A stretch of 12,144 nt of DNA from JBKJVQ01 sp046717125 (GTDB taxonomy: Bacteria; Pseudomonadota; Alphaproteobacteria; Rhizobiales; Methyloligellaceae), in NCBI GenBank assembly GCA_046717125.1, contig JBKJVQ010000103.1, forward strand, positions 1 to 12,144, written 5' to 3'. The notes beneath the pieces are model-generated. The model did no database searches. It was not told the origin of the DNA and saw nothing but the letters and a program-made list of their open reading frames with translations. Below, piece by piece: positions 6,569-12,144 of this stretch. Position numbers and translations under genes: made by a program. The first letter of the stretch is position 1. Each line of letters begins with the position of its first letter.

Positions 6569-7216
6569 ATGCGCGACCCGGTCGAAACCATGAGCCTGCT
6601 CGTGCCGATGGTGGTCGAACAGACCAACCGCGGCGAGCGCGCCTACGACATTTATTCGCGTCTCCTGAAGGAGCGCATCGTGTTCGTGACCGGACCGATC
6701 GAGGATCATATGGCCTCGCTGGTCACGGCCCAGCTCCTGTTTCTGGAAGCCGAGAACCCGAAGAAGGAAATCTCGATGTACATCAACTCCCCGGGCGGGG
6801 TGGTGACGTCGGGGATGGCGATCTACGACACGATGCAGTTCGTGCGCCCGCCCGTGACGACACTCTGCACGGGCCAGGCCGCGTCAATGGGATCGCTCCT
6901 GCTTTGCGCTGGAGAAAAAGGCATGCGGTTCGCGCTGCCGAATGCGCGAATCATGCTGCATCAGCCGTCGGGCGGCTTCCAGGGCCAGGCGTCCGATATC
7001 GAGCGGCATGCCGAAGACATCATCAAGATGAAGCGGCGGCTGAATGAAATTTATGTCCGCCACACCGGCAAGGACTACGAGACGATTGAACGCACGCTGG
7101 ACCGCGACTATTTCCTGACAGCGGATGAGGCGAAAAATTTCGGCATCGTCGACAGCGTGATCTCAAGGCGCGAGATCGCAGACGAGAAAATCGAGAAGGC
7201 TGCCGGCGATCATTAG
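6569..7216 (+). CDS. clpP: ATP-dependent Clp protease proteolytic subunit
   Basis: ClpP forms the two-ring, 14-subunit serine protease chamber that degrades proteins fed by ClpX (and ClpA where present). The 215-residue protein has the complete catalytic triad: S106 in GQAASMGSLLL, H131 in MLHQPSGG and D180 in LDRDYFL, with spacing equal to E. coli ClpP. YINSPGG (71-77) forms the substrate-binding and oxyanion region. The N-terminus VPMVVEQTNRGERAYDIYSRLL is typical; the short segment before it is probably removed by self-processing. The ATG at 6569 follows AGGAG at 6555-6559 (9-base spacing). A short GC-rich hairpin, GCCGC-TGAG-GCGGC (6541-6554), abuts this site. It is 114 bases after tig, with no clear terminator between. 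Confidence 0.97.
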   Translation: MRDPVETMSLLVPMVVEQTNRGERAYDIYSRLLKERIVFVTGPIEDHMASLVTAQLLFLEAENPKKEISMYINSPGGVVTSGMAIYDTMQFVRPPVTTLCTGQAASMGSLLLCAGEKGMRFALPNARIMLHQPSGGFQGQASDIERHAEDIIKMKRRLNEIYVRHTGKDYETIERTLDRDYFLTADEAKNFGIVDSVISRREIADEKIEKAAGDH

Positions 7217-7481
7217 TGCCGGTTGCTGCTCCGAACCGGATTCGATCCTGCGTCCCGTCGCGAGGACCGCAGCCCGGCGTAACCCTAACCAAAGGCCGGT
7301 TCCTGCCCAATCGCGGGCTTAATCTAATGTTGATCTGTGGCCAGCTAGCATGTTCTGATCGATTCATGCGTTCAGGTTCGGGTGCGACGCGCGTCGGCGT
7401 TCTCCCCCGCAACCGACAGGGCTCGGCGCAAGACCATAGCCGTTCCCGCGAGTTCAGCGGTGCGGCGTCGGAATAGGTTGC

Positions 7482-8747
7482 ATGAGCAAAATAAGCGGAA
7501 GCGACTCGAAGAACACCCTCTACTGCTCCTTCTGCGGCAAGAGCCAGCACGAGGTGCGGAAGCTGATCGCCGGCCCGACCGTTTTCATCTGCGATGAATG
7601 CGTCGAGCTGTGCATGGACATCATCCGCGAGGAAAACAAATCCTCGCTTGTGAAGTCGCGCGACGGCGTGCCGACGCCGATGGAGATCTGCGCGGTCCTC
7701 GACGATTACGTCATCGGGCAGGAGCATGCTAAGCGCGTGCTCTCGGTCGCGGTCCACAACCACTACAAGCGGCTGAACCACTCAGCCAAGAACGGCGACG
7801 TCGAGCTGGCGAAGTCCAACATCCTGCTGATCGGCCCGACCGGTTGCGGCAAGACGCTGCTCGCGCAGACGCTCGCCCGCATCCTCGACGTGCCGTTCAC
7901 CATGGCGGACGCCACGACGCTGACCGAGGCCGGTTACGTCGGCGAGGACGTCGAGAACATCATCCTGAAGCTGCTGCAGGCCGCCGACTACAATGTCGAG
8001 CGTGCGCAGCGCGGTATCGTCTATATCGACGAGGTCGACAAGATCAGCCGCAAGTCGGACAACCCGTCGATCACGCGCGACGTCTCGGGCGAGGGCGTCC
8101 AGCAGGCGCTGCTCAAGATCATGGAAGGCACGGTGGCTTCGGTTCCGCCGCAGGGCGGCCGCAAGCATCCCCAGCAGGAATTCCTGCAGGTCGACACGAC
8201 CAACATCCTGTTCATCTGCGGCGGCGCGTTCGCCGGTCTCGAGAAGATCATCTCGGCGCGCGGCAAGGCGACGTCGATCGGTTTCGGCGCGAAGGTCGAA
8301 TCGGTCGAAGACCGCCGCACGGGCGAGGTGCTCAAGGGCGTCGAGCCGGAAGATCTGCTGCGCTTTGGCCTGATCCCGGAGGTCATCGGCCGCGTTCCGG
8401 GGCTCGCGACGCTGGAGGACCTCGACGAGGAAGCCCTGGTGCGCATCCTGACCGAGCCGAAAAACGCGCTGGTGCGTCAGTACCAGCGTCTGTTCGAGAT
8501 GGAAGACGTTCAGCTCGCCTTCTCCGAGGAGGCGATGAAGTCGATTTCGCGCAGGGCGATCGAACGCAAGACCGGCGCCCGGGGCCTCAGGTCCATCATG
8601 GAAAGCATCCTGCTCGACACGATGTTCGAACTTCCGAGCCTGAAGGGCGTGGAAGAGATCGTAATCAGTCCGGAAGTTGTGGACGGAAAAGCCCGGCCTT
8701 TGCGCATCTATTCCGAGCGTATCGAGGAAATCGAAACGAGCGCGTGA
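7482..8747 (+). CDS. clpX: ATP-dependent Clp protease ATP-binding subunit ClpX
   Basis: ClpX is the AAA+ unfoldase ring that recognises tagged or regulated substrates and threads them into ClpP. In the 421-residue protein the N-terminal zinc-binding domain has C15, C18, C37 and C40. Walker A is GPTGCGKT (118-125), the pore loop is GYVGEDVE (151-158), and Walker B is IVYIDE (179-184). The second pore loop has RKH (227-229), the ClpP-docking loop has IGF (266-268), and the sensor-2 arginine R370 is in GARGLRS. All functional motifs are intact, so it should work with the ClpP encoded next to it. The ATG at 7482 is clear from the MSKxSGSDSKNTLYCSFCGK start, with only a weak AGG ahead of it. The 265-base gap after clpP suggests its own promoter, but none was convincing. 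In Alphaproteobacteria ClpXP is central to cell-cycle control. Confidence 0.98.
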   Translation: MSKISGSDSKNTLYCSFCGKSQHEVRKLIAGPTVFICDECVELCMDIIREENKSSLVKSRDGVPTPMEICAVLDDYVIGQEHAKRVLSVAVHNHYKRLNHSAKNGDVELAKSNILLIGPTGCGKTLLAQTLARILDVPFTMADATTLTEAGYVGEDVENIILKLLQAADYNVERAQRGIVYIDEVDKISRKSDNPSITRDVSGEGVQQALLKIMEGTVASVPPQGGRKHPQQEFLQVDTTNILFICGGAFAGLEKIISARGKATSIGFGAKVESVEDRRTGEVLKGVEPEDLLRFGLIPEVIGRVPGLATLEDLDEEALVRILTEPKNALVRQYQRLFEMEDVQLAFSEEAMKSISRRAIERKTGARGLRSIMESILLDTMFELPSLKGVEEIVISPEVVDGKARPLRIYSERIEEIETSA

Positions 8748-8800
8748 GCCGAACCGATCGCGTCTGCCGTCAAACCGCCTCGAAAAGCCGCATGATGAAT

Positions 8801-8822
8801 TCGCGGTAAGTCTTGCCCGCGA
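8801..8822. repeat. Perfect inverted repeat upstream of lon
   Basis: TCGCGG (8801-8806) and CCGCGA (8817-8822) are perfectly complementary with a 10-base spacer. It lies 54 bases after the clpX stop codon and ends just before the heat-shock-type -35 element at 8825. No T-tract follows, so it is not an intrinsic terminator. A regulator binding site is possible. Confidence 0.35.
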
Positions 8823-8824
8823 GT

Positions 8825-8854
8825 CTTGAATAACGTTCGCCGACCCTCCAATTT
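8825..8854 (+). promoter_or_regulatory. Candidate heat-shock (RpoH) promoter for lon
   Basis: CTTGAA (8825-8830) is an exact match to the sigma-32 -35 core. After 15 bases CTCCAATTT (8846-8854) matches 5 of the 8 defined positions of the -10 consensus CCCCATNTA. It lies about 135 bases upstream of the lon start. Lon is a classic heat-shock gene, so the position makes sense, but the -10 match is only moderate. Confidence 0.4.
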
Positions 8855-8952
8855 GTGTCATCCGGCGAGGGAATGTGTTCTGTCATCGGTCTACCACCGC
8901 ATGAATTTTCGCCCATCCAGGGGACTTAATGAGACCGGCCGGGTTTCTTCTT

Positions 8953-8971
8953 GAGACTCCACTTGAGTCTC
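8953..8971. repeat. Inverted repeat with paired GANTC sites just before lon
   Basis: GAGACTC (8953-8959), a 5-base spacer CACTT and GAGTCTC (8965-8971) form a perfect 7-bp stem. Each arm contains a GANTC site (GACTC at 8955, GAGTC at 8965), the target of the alphaproteobacterial CcrM methyltransferase. It ends 17 bases before the chosen ATG and leaves the ribosome binding site AGGA (8979-8982) free. It could act as a DNA operator or an mRNA leader hairpin. Confidence 0.5.
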
Positions 8972-8988
8972 GACAGACAGGATCAGCC

Positions 8989-11415
8989 ATGAGCGACAAG
9001 CAGAACGAACAGAAAAAGGACAAAGCCGGAGCGCTTTTCCCGGTTCTGCCGCTACGCGACATTGTCGTTTTCCCGCACATGATCGTGCCGCTGTTCGTCG
9101 GCCGCGAGAAGTCGATCGCGGCGCTCGAGGAAGTCATGCGCGTGGACAAGCAGATTCTGCTTGTGGCGCAAAAGAATGCCGGAGACGACGATCCCTCGGC
9201 CGAGGCGATCTACCCGATGGGTACGCTCGCTTCGGTGCTGCAATTGCTGAAGCTGCCCGACGGTACGGTGAAGGTGCTGGTCGAGGGCGCCTCGCGGGCT
9301 TCCATCGTGCACTATGTCGAGAACGAGAACTATTTCGAGGCCGAGGTCGCACGGGTTGAAGAGTCCGTCGGTACCGAGAACGAGGTCGAGGCGCTGTCGC
9401 GATCGGCGGTTGGACAGTTCGAAGCCTACGTCAAGCTCAACAAGAAGATTTCGCCCGAGGTGCTCGGTGCGGTGTCGCTGATCGAGGATTACTCGAAGCT
9501 CGCCGACACGATCGCCTCGCATCTGGCCGTCAAGATTTCCGAGAAGCAGGAAGTGCTCGAGATCGTCACGGTGTCAGACCGGCTGGAGCGGGTCTTCACG
9601 CTGATGGAGAGCGAGATTTCCGTCCTGCAGGTGGAGCGCCGCATCAGGAGCCGCGTCAAGCGTCAGATGGAGAAGACGCAGCGCGAGTACTACCTGAACG
9701 AACAGATGAAGGCGATCCAGAAGGAACTCGGCGACGGCGACGAAGCCCGCGACGACCTGACGGAGCTCGAGCAGAAGATCGAGAAGACGCGTCTCTCCAA
9801 GGAGGCGCGCGAGAAGGCTTTGGGCGAGTTGAAGAAGCTGCGCCAGATGAGCCCGATGTCGGCCGAAGCGACGGTCGTCCGCAACTATCTCGACTGGCTG
9901 CTGTCGATACCGTGGGGCCTGAAAGGCAAGATCAAGCGCGACCTCGACGAAGCGCAGAAGATCCTCGACGAGGATCATTACGGCCTCGAAAAGGTGAAGG
10001 ACCGCATCGTCGAATATCTCGCGGTGCAGGCGCGGACCAACGCGCTGAAGGGCCCGATCCTGTGTCTGGTCGGACCTCCCGGCGTAGGCAAGACGTCGCT
10101 CGGCAAGTCGATCGCGAGAGCAACGGGCCGTGAGTTCGTGCGCATGTCGCTCGGCGGCGTTCGCGATGAGGCGGAGATCCGCGGGCACCGGCGGACCTAT
10201 ATCGGCTCGATGCCGGGCAAGGTCATCCAGTCGATGCGCAAGGCGAAGAAGGTCAATCCGCTGTTCCTGTTCGACGAGATCGACAAGCTCGGCGCGGACT
10301 TCCGCGGCGATCCTTCGTCGGCGCTGCTCGAAGTGCTCGATCCGGAGCAGAACTCGACGTTCAACGACCATTACCTCGAGGTCGATTACGATCTGTCGAA
10401 CGTCATGTTCGTGACGACGGCGAACACGCTCAACATTCCGCCGCCGCTGATGGACCGGATGGAGATCATCCGGATTGCGGGGTACACGGAGGAAGAGAAA
10501 AAGCAGATCGCGCGCCGCCATCTGATCCCCGAACTGCTCAAGGGGCACGGGCTCGAACCGCACGAGTGGAACCTTGACGACGCGGCGCTGAAGGAGCTGA
10601 TCCGGCGCTATACGCGCGAGGCCGGCGTGCGCAATCTCGAACGCGAGATAGCGAAGCTTGCACGCAAGGCGGTCAAGCAGCTGCTGACCTCGGACGACAA
10701 GGTGGTGTCGATCACGCGCGAGAATCTCGAGGATTTTCTCGGCGTGCCGAAGTACCGCTACGGCGAGGCCGAGCTCGAGGACCAGGTCGGCATTGTGACG
10801 GGTTTGGCCTGGACCGAAGTTGGCGGCGAGATCCTGACGATCGAAGGCGCGCTGATGCCCGGCAAGGGCAAGGTGACCGTCACGGGCAATCTGCGTGACG
10901 TCATGAAGGAGTCGATCACGGCGGCGAATGCTTACGTGCGGAGCCGTGCTGTCGATTTCGGCATCGAGCCGCCGCTGTTCGACAAGCGCGACATTCACGT
11001 CCACGTTCCGGAGGGTGCTACGCCGAAGGACGGTCCCTCGGCCGGCATTGCGATGGTCACTGCCATCGTCTCGGCGATGACGGGCATTCCGGTGCGGCGC
11101 GAGGTGGCGATGACGGGCGAGATCACTCTCCGAGGCCGCGTCCTGCCTATCGGCGGGCTTAAGGAAAAGCTGCTCGCGGCGCTCAGGGCCGGCATCAAGA
11201 CCGTTGTTATTCCTGAAGAAAATGCCAAGGATCTGACCGAGGTGTCCGACGAGGTGAAAAACCAGCTCCACATCATCCCGGTCGCGCGGATGGACGAAGT
11301 GCTGAAGCTCGCGCTGACGCGGATACCCGAGGCGATCACCTGGGATGAAGATCAAGAGCAGCTGCGCCGCCGTCCGGCCGATCCGGACGAGCCGCCGTCG
11401 GTGACGGCGCACTAG
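8989..11415 (+). CDS. lon: ATP-dependent protease Lon
   Basis: Lon is a cytoplasmic homohexamer that degrades misfolded and short-lived regulatory proteins. The 808-residue protein has the N-terminal substrate-binding domain starting with PVLPLRDIVVFPHMIVPLFVGR. A coiled-coil helical region (about 210-330) follows. The AAA+ domain has Walker A GPPGVGKT (362-369) and Walker B LFLFDEIDK (D429, E430). The C-terminal protease domain has the Ser-Lys dyad, S684 in KDGPSAGIAM and K727 in GGLKEKLL, with the same 43-residue spacing as E. coli Lon. Length is usual for the family. The ATG at 8989 (AGGA 6 bases upstream) was preferred. An in-frame ATG at 8929, also with a purine-rich site, would add 20 residues unlike other Lon N-termini. 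Lon lies 241 bases after clpX, with a heat-shock-type promoter candidate between, and a terminator follows. Confidence 0.98.
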   Translation: MSDKQNEQKKDKAGALFPVLPLRDIVVFPHMIVPLFVGREKSIAALEEVMRVDKQILLVAQKNAGDDDPSAEAIYPMGTLASVLQLLKLPDGTVKVLVEGASRASIVHYVENENYFEAEVARVEESVGTENEVEALSRSAVGQFEAYVKLNKKISPEVLGAVSLIEDYSKLADTIASHLAVKISEKQEVLEIVTVSDRLERVFTLMESEISVLQVERRIRSRVKRQMEKTQREYYLNEQMKAIQKELGDGDEARDDLTELEQKIEKTRLSKEAREKALGELKKLRQMSPMSAEATVVRNYLDWLLSIPWGLKGKIKRDLDEAQKILDEDHYGLEKVKDRIVEYLAVQARTNALKGPILCLVGPPGVGKTSLGKSIARATGREFVRMSLGGVRDEAEIRGHRRTYIGSMPGKVIQSMRKAKKVNPLFLFDEIDKLGADFRGDPSSALLEVLDPEQNSTFNDHYLEVDYDLSNVMFVTTANTLNIPPPLMDRMEIIRIAGYTEEEKKQIARRHLIPELLKGHGLEPHEWNLDDAALKELIRRYTREAGVRNLEREIAKLARKAVKQLLTSDDKVVSITRENLEDFLGVPKYRYGEAELEDQVGIVTGLAWTEVGGEILTIEGALMPGKGKVTVTGNLRDVMKESITAANAYVRSRAVDFGIEPPLFDKRDIHVHVPEGATPKDGPSAGIAMVTAIVSAMTGIPVRREVAMTGEITLRGRVLPIGGLKEKLLAALRAGIKTVVIPEENAKDLTEVSDEVKNQLHIIPVARMDEVLKLALTRIPEAITWDEDQEQLRRRPADPDEPPSVTAH

Positions 11416-11440
11416 CCGCGGTTCAATCTGAGAAAATCGT

Positions 11441-11473
11441 GACCCGGTGCGGTTAATGCGCCGGGTCATTTTT
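11441..11473 (+). terminator. Rho-independent terminator after lon
   Basis: GACCCGGTGC (11441-11450) pairs with GCGCCGGGTC (11458-11467) over 10 bp with one G-U wobble. The loop is GGTTAAT, and ATTTTT follows. It begins 26 bases after the lon stop codon. Confidence 0.88.
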
Positions 11474-11513
11474 GTTGGTTTTCCGCCGTTCCTGGTCTAG
11501 CAATACGCCATCT

Positions 11514-11530
11514 GACTCGCCTCCTGAGTC
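11514..11530. repeat. Inverted pair of GANTC sites upstream of hup
   Basis: GACTC (11514-11518), 7 bases, then GAGTC (11526-11530). It echoes the inverted GACTC/GAGTC pair upstream of lon. A third GANTC site, GATTC at 11589-11593, touches the hup start codon. The 5-bp arms are short, so the methylation-site reading is better supported than a hairpin. Confidence 0.35.
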
Positions 11531-11593
11531 GATTTGAAGCTCCGCCTTCCCCTGCGCCTTCGTCGCGGCGGGGTTCTCCCAGCGAAAGGATTC

Positions 11594-11872
11594 ATGCAAG
11601 TGAACAAGACCGACCTCATCACCGAAGTGGCCAAGAAGACAAAGATGACCAAGGAGCAAGCCGCCGAAGCCGTCGACGCAACCTTCTCGTGCATCGAGGA
11701 TGCGCTGAAGCAGGAAGACACGGTCCGGATCGTCGGGTTCGGCAATTTCCAGGTCGCCAAGCGCAAGGCCTCGACGGGCCGCAATCCGCGCACCGGCGAA
11801 GAGGTGAAGATCCCGGCGTCCAACGTGCCGAAGTTTCGCGCCGGCAAGGCGCTCAAGGACGCCGTGAACTAA
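11594..11872 (+). CDS. hup: HU-family nucleoid DNA-binding protein
   Basis: HU is a small basic dimer that binds and bends DNA without strong sequence specificity and compacts the nucleoid. The 92-residue protein has the helical N-terminal dimerisation half, GFGNF (48-52), and the DNA-binding arm with RNPRTG (63-68), whose proline (P65) inserts into the minor groove. The C-terminus KFRAGKALKDAVN is typical. IHF is less likely from the arm sequence and the MNKxDLI-type N-terminus. The start is uncertain: ATG 11594 has AAGGA only 3 bases upstream, while an in-frame GTG at 11600 has better spacing (9 bases) and would give the usual 90 residues starting NKTDLI. It lies between two terminators and is probably a single-gene transcript; its promoter must be within 11474-11593. 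Confidence 0.95.
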   Translation: MQVNKTDLITEVAKKTKMTKEQAAEAVDATFSCIEDALKQEDTVRIVGFGNFQVAKRKASTGRNPRTGEEVKIPASNVPKFRAGKALKDAVN

Positions 11873-11890
11873 TTCGGCTCCGGATTTTTC

Positions 11891-11922
11891 AAAAGGCCTC
11901 GCGCGATGCGCGGGGCCTTTTT
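11891..11922 (+). terminator. Rho-independent terminator after hup
   Basis: AAAAGGCCTCGCGC (11891-11904) pairs with GCGCGGGGCCTTTT (11908-11921) over 14 bp with one G-U wobble. The loop is 3 bases and a T-run closes it. The A/T ends of the stem suggest it may work in both directions. It starts 18 bases after the hup stop codon. Confidence 0.92.
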
Positions 11923-11947
11923 GTTTCAGCCGTACGTCTGCCGCGAC

Positions 11948-11976
11948 TTGTCCAACCGCTGGCTGGGCAATAGAGA
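11948..11976 (+). promoter_or_regulatory. Candidate housekeeping promoter for tRNA-Val
   Basis: TTGTCC (11948-11953) and TAGAGA (11971-11976) are separated by 17 bases, the preferred spacing for the main sigma factor. Initiation about 7 bases later would fall at the mature 5' end of the tRNA, which leaves almost no leader. This weakens the call. Confidence 0.3.
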
Positions 11977-11983
11977 AGGGGTA

Positions 11984-12058
11984 GGGCGGTTAGCTCAGTG
12001 GTAGAGCGCCTCGTTTACACCGAGGATGTCGGGAGTTCGACCCTCTCACCGCCCACCA
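11984..12058 (+). tRNA. tRNA-Val (anticodon UAC)
   Basis: The acceptor stem GGGCGGT pairs with ACCGCCC (12048-12054), followed by A and an encoded CCA (12056-12058). The anticodon stem CCTCG/CGAGG encloses TTTACAC, with TAC at 12016-12018. The T arm contains AGTTCGACC. Nothing recognisable is seen in the 86 bases from here to the window end. Confidence 0.97.
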
Positions 12059-12144
12059 GCTTTCACTGACACAAGCTGCGGGAAGCTTCGCAACAGCGCG
12101 CGTGGTGCCCTGCTGAGGCCCGGCGCTCGCGCCATGCGGAGCCT

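Noticed and set aside
8929..8988. 20-residue N-terminal extension of Lon from ATG 8929
   Set aside because: It is unlike known Lon N-termini and would place the inverted repeat inside the coding region. ATG 8989 has its own AGGA site.
9574..11469. Long minus-strand frame (631 codons) opposite lon
   Set aside because: It is the antisense shadow of lon. It is low complexity, Arg/Leu/Asp rich, and runs through the lon terminator.

Overview
The window is ordinary, well-packed alphaproteobacterial chromosome, most likely from the order Hyphomicrobiales (Rhizobiales). Four things point there: an NDUFS4-like complex I accessory subunit, which among bacteria is characteristic of Alphaproteobacteria; the gene order tRNA-Leu, tig, clpP, clpX, lon, hup; high-GC coding sequence with strong GC bias at third positions; and a dispersed palindromic repeat (about 1275-1326) of a type I remember from Hyphomicrobiales intergenic regions. 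The species cannot be named from the sequence.

Left part (1-1430). The window opens inside a minus-strand gene for an SphA/MetA-like outer-membrane protein. Its signal peptide and mature part lie in different frames, so it is a frameshifted gene or carries a sequence error. About 360 bases without a recognisable gene follow. Then come tRNA-Pro(UGG), a 102-residue NDUFS4-like complex I subunit, a palindromic repeat and tRNA-Arg(UCU).

Middle part (1436-4648, minus strand). Three sulfur amino acid genes probably form one operon read cysK, sseA, metC: cysteine synthase, 3-mercaptopyruvate sulfurtransferase and cystathionine beta-lyase. Together they make cysteine, move sulfane sulfur derived from it, and cleave cystathionine toward homocysteine and methionine. 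The operon is divergent from the next block.

Right part (4829-12058, plus strand). tRNA-Leu(UAG) is followed by a protein quality-control block: trigger factor (folding at the ribosome), ClpP and ClpX (the ClpXP protease), Lon (ATP-dependent protease) and the nucleoid protein HU. tRNA-Val(UAC) closes it. Rho-independent terminators follow lon and hup. A heat-shock-type promoter candidate lies upstream of lon.

No new multi-gene system is visible: no mobile element, CRISPR array or defence locus. The points most worth a second look are the histidine-rich tail on trigger factor, the frameshifted SphA-like gene, paired GANTC (CcrM-type) sites arranged as inverted repeats upstream of both lon and hup, and the repeat after the NDUFS4-like gene that can form two mutually exclusive hairpins.
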